From: Oscillospiraceae bacterium
GTDB taxonomy: Bacteria; Bacillota; Clostridia; Oscillospirales; Oscillospiraceae
Assembly: GCA_021205585.1 (NCBI GenBank)
Contig: JAJPXI010000117.1
Location: 1 to 9,139, forward strand
Length of the DNA: 9,139 bases
Reading direction: 5' to 3'
Shown: in pieces, positions 1 to 5,892 of the stretch
How the letters are laid out: each line of letters starts with the position of its first letter
Numbering within the stretch: the first letter of the stretch is position 1
Notes under the pieces: generated by a model
What the model was told of the DNA's origin: nothing
Databases searched by the model: none
Seen by the model: the letters and a program-made list of their open reading frames with translations, nothing else
Translations under genes and position numbers: made by a program

Positions 1-86
1 ATACAGTATTCCTGCACTTTTGCGCCTTCTTTTGTCGCAAAATTTCTCGCCATCCACTCTTGCCGATTGAATCAGTCCTTCCCTAA
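1..86. mobile_element. Left copy of terminal repeat, probable IS end
   Basis: Bases 34-86 are the reverse complement of 9087-9139 with two mismatches over 53 bases, so the repeat is seen directly. Bases 1-33 would be the continuation of the same element toward its interior and have no partner in the window because the right copy stops at the window edge. Read on the minus strand, the element begins TTAG then GGAAGGACTGATT. A GGAAGG terminus next to a YTAR-like tetranucleotide recalls IS5-family insertion sequences; this is inference, as no transposase is present. It cuts off a GT2 glycosyltransferase gene. Confidence 0.6.
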
Positions 87-170
87 TTTCAGTATAATCA
101 TCTCAACAGTGTCGTAGAAAATAGGGATGGTTTTCTGCTCATTATAGCATGGTACAATAATGGACAGCAT
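72..170 (-). pseudogene. GT2 glycosyltransferase, N-terminal fragment truncated by repeat
   Basis: The fragment starts at ATG (168-170) with a strong ribosome site, GGAGGTGG at 181-188, inside the end of the GT39 gene and five bases after its stop, so the two were an operon. The reading frame gives MLSIIVPCYNEQKTIPIFY, the hallmark first strand and nucleotide-sugar-binding start of GT-A fold family 2 enzymes of the dolichol-phosphate mannose/glucose synthase type, usually about 300 or more residues. Native sequence ends near residue 28, where the repeat begins at base 86, and the frame stops at 72 after 32 residues. Such enzymes load a sugar onto a polyprenyl phosphate carrier, the donor used by GT39/ArnT-like membrane transferases such as the gene upstream. 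The family call is firm; the exact substrate is unknown. The product is too short to be active. Confidence 0.75.
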
Positions 171-175
171 ACTTA

Positions 176-1810
176 TTATACCACCTCCCCATACTCACAG
201 GCTGTTATCTCGTAAACAAAAACATAGCTTTCAAACAAATATTTTCCAAGCAGGACGCCGTTCCCTTCGCTGCATAGTGAAGCAATGTCTGCTTCACTGT
301 TGGCTGTGACATAATAAACCGTCTTTCCGTTGTCGAGAAAATCGTCTATATGCAGCCCCTCATCGCTGGCTATCTTCGCATTGGAGTATATCTCCAAAAA
401 GACCTCTTTTTGATTGTCGTTACTTCCGTAATATACATTTTTATCCGTGTACGTTGCTAGGGTGTAAAAAGCATGGTCAGATACATCCTCTTCAACATAT
501 ATAACACTGTCCTCGTCCATGGATACAATGAAATCCATGGAGCTTTTAGTCTGCTGGCCAGCGCGAAGCTCACTATACGTCAAGCTGAAACAGGACACAA
601 CGCAGCTTATAATAACAATGCCCGTAATGATCACCTGCTGCTTTCTTCCTGTTTTCCGGCAAATAAGGAGAAAGGATATCCACATGCATAAGCAGCCCGG
701 AATCAGATAGCGGCTGATAAATACAGGGCGGATTAGTATGGAGGCCAAAACACCTACAGCAGCGGTAGTAACAGGAATCAATCCTCCTGACCAGTCATAT
801 AGGGAGATTCCTTCTTTTTTTCTGTTTACAAACGCATGTACAATGGCCACAAAAAATATGAGCATCAATGCGCCGGGTAATATAAACATTATATAACCCG
901 CAATCGTTCCTATGTGTATATCCGAAATCCAATAGCTTTCCGAAACGGCCTTTGCCTGTTCCAACAGCACCATCAGCCATGGCAGATATCCAACAACCGT
1001 AATAACCCCAAAGATGAGCCATTGCTTTATCTGCTTACGATTATTCAGCAATAGCCATATGAACAAATAAAACCATATTGCCCCAATGGAGACTAGCGCG
1101 AAATAATGCGTATACGCTCCGCAAAGGCTGAATACTACAAAAATGACCCATGCTCCCGCTTTTCCCTTTCCGTCCATAATATCCCTGGCAAAAAGGTATG
1201 CAGATGTTACAAAAAACAATGCCCAGCCGTACATACGGATTTCAATTCCATATCCCGCCAAGCTGCCGCTGGCAAACAAAAACAGCAGCAGAATCGTTCT
1301 GAACCGATACCCTTTTAGCTTGCACCAGCAAATCAGCGCTGTCAAAGCATAAGATAAAACTGAAAACAGCTTAGATATGATTACAGTAAAGGTGAAGCTC
1401 GCAGACAGGTGAGAAAACAAATCAACAACCGCTTTCAGCAGTATGTAATACAATGGCGGGTGGACATCCGCCGCTGTATATTGTATAACTTCCTTGTAGC
1501 CATACTGGATAATGCGAAGGGAAAATGTCTCGTCAAGCCAAATATTGGCATTTAGAGAGCATATGACAAGAACGGCAAAGCATATGAACACCAGAATTCT
1601 TGGGGCGTTTTTATAGATTCCATGCTGGGAAATTTTATTCCATATAACATTATTCCCTTCCTCATCATCCTCTACGATAACAAAACTGACTACAGCGCAG
1701 CAAAAATAAAAGGCAGCCAGCATACCCAGAAAAGCCACAGCGACTACAAGAAACCTGACACGGATGCCAAGGAGTCCTGCAATCATTTGCATTTTACTGC
1801 TGGAGACCAT
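176..1810 (-). CDS. GT39/ArnT-like membrane glycosyltransferase, main part (frameshifted from its N-terminus)
   Basis: This 544-residue frame encodes a polytopic membrane protein of the GT-C fold (PMT/ArnT, RgtA-D-like). Residues 20-46 and 71-88 are hydrophobic segments, and many more follow. The signature features are the acidic pair in WLDE (D93, E94) in the first large extracytoplasmic loop and the DVHPPLYY motif (115-122). Such enzymes move a sugar from a polyprenyl-phosphate donor to a cell-surface acceptor on the outer face of the membrane. The ATG at 1810 has no ribosome site, and the family start is expected further upstream. The frame at 1794-2069 supplies a well-initiated N-terminus but is one base out of phase because of a G10 run at 1837-1846. 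With nine G the two join as about 630 residues. The gene ends five bases before the GT2 fragment. Base composition is much more AT-rich than the metG block, suggesting horizontal acquisition. Substrate unknown. Confidence 0.8.
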   Translation of the reverse strand: MVSSSKMQMIAGLLGIRVRFLVVAVAFLGMLAAFYFCCAVVSFVIVEDDEEGNNVIWNKISQHGIYKNAPRILVFICFAVLVICSLNANIWLDETFSLRIIQYGYKEVIQYTAADVHPPLYYILLKAVVDLFSHLSASFTFTVIISKLFSVLSYALTALICWCKLKGYRFRTILLLFLFASGSLAGYGIEIRMYGWALFFVTSAYLFARDIMDGKGKAGAWVIFVVFSLCGAYTHYFALVSIGAIWFYLFIWLLLNNRKQIKQWLIFGVITVVGYLPWLMVLLEQAKAVSESYWISDIHIGTIAGYIMFILPGALMLIFFVAIVHAFVNRKKEGISLYDWSGGLIPVTTAAVGVLASILIRPVFISRYLIPGCLCMWISFLLICRKTGRKQQVIITGIVIISCVVSCFSLTYSELRAGQQTKSSMDFIVSMDEDSVIYVEEDVSDHAFYTLATYTDKNVYYGSNDNQKEVFLEIYSNAKIASDEGLHIDDFLDNGKTVYYVTANSEADIASLCSEGNGVLLGKYLFESYVFVYEITACEYGEVV

Positions 1811-2069
1811 GGTTGCACAAAACGAATAGGCAGATACCCCCCCCCCAGAAAATCGTCAAAACGACTGTAAGCGGTGATATGTGAGACGTCCAAAAGGAAA
1901 ACACATTCCTCAAAAAGAGCGATACAATCGCCAAAACCAATATCCCCGCCGCAGCCATCAGCAGTTTCTGCAAAGAAGTAACAGTTAACGCCATAAAAGC
2001 GCCGCCAGATATAATCAACGGAAGATTGTTGACAAGATTTCTAAAATGTGGTCTTCTATCAATGCTCAT
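1794..2069 (-). CDS. N-terminal membrane segment of the GT39-like gene, ended early by a poly-G frameshift
   Basis: The ATG at 2069 has a reasonable upstream purine site (GAAAGGA, spacing longer than ideal). The 91-residue product begins MSIDRRPHFRNLVNN and has hydrophobic segments at about 16-33, 36-53 and 65-80. It reads through the G10 run as W-G-G-G and then stops 16 bases inside the start of the 544-residue frame. Removing one G changes the codons after TGG GGG GGG to GTA TCT GCC TAT TCG and continues without a stop into residue 1 of the downstream frame, giving 86 + 544 residues. So this is most likely the start of one gene rather than a separate protein. As a stand-alone product it would be a small three-helix membrane peptide. 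The alternative explanations are a true fixed frameshift (pseudogene) or a base-calling error in the homopolymer. Confidence 0.7.
   Translation of the reverse strand: MSIDRRPHFRNLVNNLPLIISGGAFMALTVTSLQKLLMAAAGILVLAIVSLFLRNVFSFWTSHISPLTVVLTIFWGGGICLFVLCNHGLQQ
1837..1846 (-). repeat. G10 homopolymer tract (C10 on plus strand), candidate phase-variation switch
   Basis: Ten consecutive C on the plus strand (G in the coding direction) lie inside the coding region of the GT39-like gene; no other run this long exists in the window. The surrounding gene is AT-rich, so the tract stands out. The present length puts the upstream frame out of phase; lengths of 9 or 12 restore it. Poly-G/C tracts in surface-glycan genes are a classical slipped-strand contingency mechanism. 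Confidence 0.65.
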
Positions 2070-2140
2070 ATCTATTATTTCATCCTTTCAACCTGCAAAA
2101 TATGGGTTCTATTATTTCTTCCAAGAATCCAGAGCTTCTT

Positions 2141-2254
2141 TCACATCAATTCTAATGAATCTATATCAAAACTAGACAAAATCGCAAATGCAACATAGAC
2201 ACACAGAATAATAATCGAGTCTATAATCCGTAATTGTATGCGTCTCCTGTTCAT
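2141..2254 (-). CDS. Possible 37-residue single-helix membrane peptide
   Basis: A short frame from ATG (2252-2254) to TGA begins MNRRRIQLRIIDS and has one hydrophobic stretch at about residues 10-27 (IIDSIIILCVYVAFAILS), preceded by positive charges as expected for a membrane peptide with a cytoplasmic N-terminus. The ribosome site is weak (AGGGA, about eleven bases upstream). It sits between the putative TATAAT promoter at 2274-2301 and the GT39 gene, in the same direction, with 71 bases to the next start. It could be a real small protein, the remnant of a longer membrane protein, or chance. No family is recognised. Confidence 0.3.
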   Translation of the reverse strand: MNRRRIQLRIIDSIIILCVYVAFAILSSFDIDSLELM

Positions 2255-2280
2255 ATGAATTTTATATCCCTATATTATAT
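2255..2280. other. Composition junction: GC-rich core to AT-rich glycosylation locus
   Basis: Sequence to the right of about 2280 is rich in GCC/GGC-type codons, whereas everything to the left down to the repeat is AT-rich. The change coincides with the end of a truncated secreted-protein frame. This is a visible boundary consistent with an insertion or recombination endpoint. No flanking duplication is apparent around it. Confidence 0.5.
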
Positions 2281-2301
2281 TGCGGTTTCTTCACTTGTCT
2301 C
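2274..2301 (-). promoter_or_regulatory. Candidate sigma-A promoter for the glycosyltransferase locus
   Basis: On the minus strand GAGACA (2296-2301) is separated by 16 bases from TATAAT (2274-2279), a perfect -10 box with a four-of-six -35 box. It is placed to drive the 37-residue frame and the GT39-GT2 operon. The -35 box lies in the end of the truncated secreted-protein frame, so the promoter would straddle the composition junction. Confidence 0.4.
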
Positions 2302-2406
2302 CTCTGTCTCACTGTAAGCCGTCAGCGCCGCCGCAGGCAGCAGGGACAGAAGCATGGCCGCTGTCAGCAGCCCGGCCATCAGGGATTTTCCATGCTTCTT
2401 TTTCAC
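2275..2406 (-). pseudogene. Signal-peptide fragment of a secreted protein
   Basis: A 43-residue frame starts at GTG (2404-2406) and opens with KKKHGKS, then a hydrophobic core MAGLLTAAMLLSLLPAAALT, then an acidic Thr/Glu-rich stretch ending at TAA. Charged N-terminus, hydrophobic core and small residues near AAALTA are a textbook Sec signal peptide (likely cleavage around residues 27-30). Nothing mature-sized follows, so this is probably the 5' end of a secreted or surface protein gene cut at the composition junction. No clear ribosome site is seen; in-frame TTG or GTG codons slightly upstream are alternative starts. The identity of the lost protein cannot be inferred. Confidence 0.5.
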
Positions 2407-2407
2407 C

Positions 2408-2428
2408 GCTTGCACCAATGATGCAAGC
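2408..2428. promoter_or_regulatory. Perfect 7-bp inverted repeat beside the signal-peptide start
   Basis: GCTTGCA and TGCAAGC are separated by a seven-base loop, ending one base upstream of the GTG start codon of the secreted fragment. No T-run follows on either strand, so it is not a normal terminator. It could be an operator or an RNA hairpin affecting translation of the fragment, or the remnant of rearrangement. Confidence 0.25.
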
Positions 2429-2477
2429 AGGAAAATTCAAAATTTACGGAAAACCAATTGTCAGGCGTTACAGCACA

Positions 2478-3089
2478 TTACTTTGAAATATAGCTGCGCA
2501 CCCGCAGGGTGGCGCCCAGTTGGGTACACAGGGCGCGGCAGGCTTCTATCTCGGCGGGGGATTTGTCCCCCTTGTCCACTACGGTCATCACCACTTTCGG
2601 CACATATTGCGCCGCCCGGCGGGTGAAGTCCAGCATGGCATCCCAGGCGGCGGCTCCGGCCCGGGGCCGGGTCAGGGCCAGGTACTCCCGGCAGGTGGAA
2701 GCGTTCAGGGAGATGGACAAAACGTCCACCCGCCCGGCCAGTTCCGGGGTCACGTCCCGGCCGTGGATCAGGTTGGCGTGGCCGTTGGTGTTGATGCGCA
2801 CCGGGGGCAGATGGGGCTTGAGCTGGTCGATAACCCAGAAAATATCGTCGATGCGGCAGGTGGGCTCCCCGAAGCCGCAGAACACCAGCTCCGGGTAATG
2901 TTCCGGCTCTCGCTCCCGTATGGCCCGCACAAGCTCCTGCCTGGTCGGTTCCCGCTCCAGCCACAGGTTGTCGGCGTAGATGGAACCCCCCGCGCCGTTG
3001 TTGCGCAGGCAGAAGGTGCAGGCGCAGTCGCAGCGGTTGGTCAGGTTGACGTACAGATTGCCGCCGTATTCATAACAGATGGTGTCCAT
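2478..3089 (-). CDS. TatD-linked radical SAM protein (TIGR04038-type)
   Basis: A 203-residue radical SAM enzyme. The CX3CX2C motif that binds the [4Fe-4S] cluster and S-adenosylmethionine is C20, C24, C27 (NRCDCACTFCLRN). GFGEP at 72-76 is the usual GGEP-like SAM-contact motif, and NTNG (100-103) and LSISLNA (124-130) follow as barrel strands. The start at 3089 is chosen over longer frames because AGGAGGG lies about five bases upstream and the protein then begins just before the first strand. It starts 11 bases after the tatD stop, so the two are co-transcribed and probably coupled. The match is to the family known as TatD-associated radical SAM proteins, whose reaction is, to my knowledge, undetermined. 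It is short, with no SPASM or other C-terminal cluster domain visible. It is the last intact gene of the GC-rich operon. Confidence 0.85.
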   Translation of the reverse strand: MDTICYEYGGNLYVNLTNRCDCACTFCLRNNGAGGSIYADNLWLEREPTRQELVRAIREREPEHYPELVFCGFGEPTCRIDDIFWVIDQLKPHLPPVRINTNGHANLIHGRDVTPELAGRVDVLSISLNASTCREYLALTRPRAGAAAWDAMLDFTRRAAQYVPKVVMTVVDKGDKSPAEIEACRALCTQLGATLRVRSYISK

Positions 3090-3100
3090 TGCGCCCTCCT

Positions 3101-3871
3101 TTACAGGCGGAAAAACCGTTTGCCGTTCTCCAGCGTCATCTCCAGCACCTGTTGGGCCGTCACGTCCCCCCGGCACTGGGCTATTTTTTCGGCCATGTAG
3201 ACAATCATGGTGGAGTCGCACCGGCGGCCCCGGAGGGGTTCCGGGGCCATGTAGGGGGCGTCGGTCTCCAGCATGAGGGACGCCAGGGGCATCCACTGGA
3301 GGATTTCAATGGCCCGGCGGGCCTTGGGAAAGGTGATGTTGCCGGTGAAGGAGAGCATCCAGCCCCGATCCAGCAGCACCCTGGCGTCCTCCAGGCTGAC
3401 GGCGCAGCAGTGGAACACACCCCTCGCCTTCGGGTGGGCGCGTACCAGATCCAGGCTGTCCCTGTGGGCGTCCCTGTCGTGGACGATGGCGGGCAGATTC
3501 AGCTCTTCGCTCAGGGACAGCTGGGCGTCGAACATCTCCCGCGAAAACGCTCTCTGCTCCGGCTGGCGAACCCAGTAGTAGTCCAGGCCGATTTCCCCCA
3601 CGGCCACCACCTTGTCCCTCGCGCACAGGGCCTTCACCTGCTCCACCGCCTCCAGGCCCACCCCCTCTAAATTCTCCGGGTGGATGCCGGCGGCGGCGTA
3701 CAGGAAATCGTACCGGGCGGCCAGGTCGATGCTGGCCTGGGAGGAGGCCAAATCGCAGCCGGGGCAGACCACCAGCTCCACCCCTTTCCCCGGCAGGGAG
3801 GAGAGCAGCGCGTCCCGGTCGGGGTCGAAAGCGGTGTCGTAATAGTGGGCGTGGGTGTCAAAAATGCCCAT
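3101..3871 (-). CDS. tatD: TatD-family metal-dependent hydrolase (DNase-like)
   Basis: The 256-residue product is a complete TatD-type amidohydrolase-fold protein, the usual length. Metal ligands are visible in order: THAH (H7, H9), GEIGLDYY (E93), VHDRD (H131), FHCC (H154) and ETDAP (D204). Family members are cytoplasmic nucleases, with 3'-5' exonuclease or AP-site activity reported for some; the exact substrate here is not shown by sequence. The ATG at 3871 lies two bases after the metG stop codon with no clear ribosome site, implying translational coupling to metG. The metG-tatD neighbour pair is common in Firmicutes (metS-yabD in Bacillus subtilis). All catalytic residues are intact. Confidence 0.92.
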   Translation of the reverse strand: MGIFDTHAHYYDTAFDPDRDALLSSLPGKGVELVVCPGCDLASSQASIDLAARYDFLYAAAGIHPENLEGVGLEAVEQVKALCARDKVVAVGEIGLDYYWVRQPEQRAFSREMFDAQLSLSEELNLPAIVHDRDAHRDSLDLVRAHPKARGVFHCCAVSLEDARVLLDRGWMLSFTGNITFPKARRAIEILQWMPLASLMLETDAPYMAPEPLRGRRCDSTMIVYMAEKIAQCRGDVTAQQVLEMTLENGKRFFRL

Positions 3872-3873
3872 GG

Positions 3874-5838
3874 TCAGCAGATTTTCGCCCCGGCGGGGAT
3901 GGCGTCATCCAGGAGCATCAGGTGCAGCCGCTCCTCTCCGTCCTCCTTATGGACGGCGGAGAGCAGCATCCCGCAGGAGTCCAGGCCCATCATCCGGCGG
4001 GGGGGCAGGTTCAGGATGGCCGCCACGGTTTTCCCCACCAGCTGTTCCGGCTGATAGTACTGGGCGATGCCAGAGAGGATCTGCCGGTCGGTTCCGGAGC
4101 CGTCGTCCAGGGTGAAGCGCAGCAGCTTTTTGGATTTTTTCACCGCCTGGCAGTCCTTCACCTTGACCGCCCGCAGGTCTGAGCGGCAGAAGGTGTCGAA
4201 GTCCACCGGCTGCTCCAGGTATGGCTCCAGCTCCACCTGGGGCTCCGCCGGGGCCGCGCCGGCCTGGCGATCCCGCTCCAGCTGGGCCAGGGCCTGCTCC
4301 ATGTCCACACGGGGGAACAGGTTCTCCCCCCGCTTCACCTGCACCTGGGCGGGCAGGCTGCCCCAGACGGCGGCGCTGTCCCAGGTGCGGCATTCGGGGC
4401 CGGCCCCCAGCTGGTCTAAAAGCTTCTCCATGGAGCCGGGCATAAAGGGGGTCAAAAGCACACCGCAGACGCGGGCCGTCTCCAGCAGGTTATACAGTAC
4501 GCTGGCCAGCCGGGGGCCGTTGGCGGCCACGTCCTTGCCCAGGGCCCAGGGGGCCGTCTCGTCGATATACTTGTTGGCCCGCTGGATAACGGAAAAAACC
4601 TGGGCGATGGCGTTTTGAAAGGCGAATTTCTCCATCTGCTCTTCGTAGCGGCCCCGCAGGGAGGAGGCCAGGGCGACAAGCTCCCCGTCCGCCCCGTCCG
4701 CCCGGCGCTGGGGGGGCAGGGTGCCGCCGAAGTATTTCATCACCATGGCGGTGGTGCGGCTGAGCAGGTTTCCCAGGTCGTTGGCCAAATCCACGTTAAT
4801 GGTCTGAATCAGGGCCTCGTTGGAAAAACTGCCGTCGGAGCCGAAGGGGAAGGTGCGCAGCAGGAAAAAGCGCAGGGCGTCCACCCCGAACCGCTCGGCC
4901 AGGATATAGGGATCCACCACGTTGCCCTTGCTCTTGGACATTTTGCCTCCGTCCAGCAGCAGCCAGCCGTGGCCGTAGACCTTTTTGGGCAGGGGCAGGC
5001 CCAGACTCATGCAGAAAGCGGGCCAGATGATGGAGTGGAAGCGCACGATTTCCTTGCCCACAAAGTGCACGTCGGCGGGCCAGTAGGTCTCGTAGTCGTG
5101 GTACTGGTCGTTCTGGTAGCCCAGGGCGGTCATATAGTTGAACAGGGCGTCCACCCACACATAGACCACATGGCCGGGGTCAAAATCCACCGGAATGCCC
5201 CAGGTGAAGGACGTGCGGCTGACGCACAAGTCCTCCAGGCCGGGCTTGATGAAGTTGTTGACCATCTCGTGCACACGGGAGCGGGGCTGGAGGAAGTCGG
5301 TGTTCTCCAGCAAATCCTGAATGGGCTTGGCGTACTTGGACAGGCGGAAGAAATAGGCCTCCTCCTGGGCGTCCTGCACCGAGCCGCCGCAGTCGGGGCA
5401 GCAGCCGTCCTTCAGCTGGCTGTCCGTCCAGAAGCTCTCGCAGGGGGTGCAGTATTTGCCCACATAGGTGCCCTTGTAGATGTCCCCCTTGTCGTACATG
5501 GCCCGGAAGATGCGCTGGATGGCCTGGACGTGATAGGGGTCGGTGGTGCGGATGAAGCGGTCGTAGGAGATGTCCATCAGTTTCCACAGATCCAACACCC
5601 CCCGGGGGCCGGTAACGATGTCGTCCACAAACTGCTGGGGGGTCACGCCGGCCTCGGCGGCCTTGCTCTCAATCTTCTGGCCGTGCTCGTCGGTGCCCGT
5701 GAGAAACATGACATCATAGCCCTGCAAACGCTTGTACCGGGCCATCACGTCGGTGGCCACGGTGCAGTAGGCGTGGCCGATGTGCAGCTTGTTGGAGGGG
5801 TAATAGATTGGGGTTGTAATATAAAAGGGCTTGCTCAT
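3874..5838 (-). CDS. metG: Methionyl-tRNA synthetase
   Basis: A 654-residue cytoplasmic class I aminoacyl-tRNA synthetase that charges tRNA-Met, including the initiator. The HIGH signature is at 19-22 and KMSKS at 299-303. A zinc-knuckle pair of CXXC motifs lies at C130/C133 and C147/C150. The anticodon-binding helical domain follows (about 360-520), with NLFPR near 510, and then a C-terminal OB-fold tRNA-binding domain (about 550-654) of the Trbp111 type, giving the long Firmicute form that usually dimerises. A Gln/Ala/Pro/Glu-rich linker joins the last two. The start at 5838 has GGAGG at 5849-5853, ten bases upstream. The gene is 26 bases downstream of the membrane protein gene and two bases before tatD. 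No T-box leader is seen upstream. Confidence 0.97.
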   Translation of the reverse strand: MSKPFYITTPIYYPSNKLHIGHAYCTVATDVMARYKRLQGYDVMFLTGTDEHGQKIESKAAEAGVTPQQFVDDIVTGPRGVLDLWKLMDISYDRFIRTTDPYHVQAIQRIFRAMYDKGDIYKGTYVGKYCTPCESFWTDSQLKDGCCPDCGGSVQDAQEEAYFFRLSKYAKPIQDLLENTDFLQPRSRVHEMVNNFIKPGLEDLCVSRTSFTWGIPVDFDPGHVVYVWVDALFNYMTALGYQNDQYHDYETYWPADVHFVGKEIVRFHSIIWPAFCMSLGLPLPKKVYGHGWLLLDGGKMSKSKGNVVDPYILAERFGVDALRFFLLRTFPFGSDGSFSNEALIQTINVDLANDLGNLLSRTTAMVMKYFGGTLPPQRRADGADGELVALASSLRGRYEEQMEKFAFQNAIAQVFSVIQRANKYIDETAPWALGKDVAANGPRLASVLYNLLETARVCGVLLTPFMPGSMEKLLDQLGAGPECRTWDSAAVWGSLPAQVQVKRGENLFPRVDMEQALAQLERDRQAGAAPAEPQVELEPYLEQPVDFDTFCRSDLRAVKVKDCQAVKKSKKLLRFTLDDGSGTDRQILSGIAQYYQPEQLVGKTVAAILNLPPRRMMGLDSCGMLLSAVHKEDGEERLHLMLLDDAIPAGAKIC

Positions 5839-5863
5839 AGGGCGTAAACCTCCGAACGATTAT

Positions 5864-5892
5864 ATTATAGAATAGCGTCCCCCGGCTCAAAA
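5864..5892 (-). promoter_or_regulatory. Weak internal promoter candidate before metG
   Basis: The overlapping sequence TATAATATAAT (5859-5869 on the minus strand) contains a perfect -10 hexamer at 5864-5869. Seventeen bases upstream only TTTTGA is found as a -35 box, which is poor. AT-rich sequence here contrasts with its GC-rich surroundings. It could give metG some independent transcription, but read-through from the upstream operon is equally possible. Confidence 0.3.

Noticed and set aside
34..86. Repeat read as a serine-recombinase C-terminus (frame with REGLIQSARVDGEKFCD)
   Set aside because: The open frame is short, lacks catalytic features, and the resemblance to resolvase tails is superficial; both copies are better explained as repeat ends.
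2217..2228. Twelve-base direct repeat GAGTCTATAATC shared with 8702-8713
   Set aside because: About two 12-base matches are expected by chance in 9 kb, and flanking bases do not match.
2429..2477. Terminator after the radical SAM gene
   Set aside because: No stem followed by a T-run could be found on the minus strand; the only nearby hairpin (2408-2428) lacks a T-tract.
3090..3296. Longer start for the radical SAM protein at 3296
   Set aside because: The extension overlaps tatD by nearly 200 bases and is proline-rich frame shadow; the internal ATG at 3089 has AGGAGGG and starts before the cluster domain.
4615..5847. Plus-strand open frame of 410 codons opposite metG
   Set aside because: It is a shadow of metG, whose HIGH, KMSKS and zinc motifs prove the minus-strand reading.
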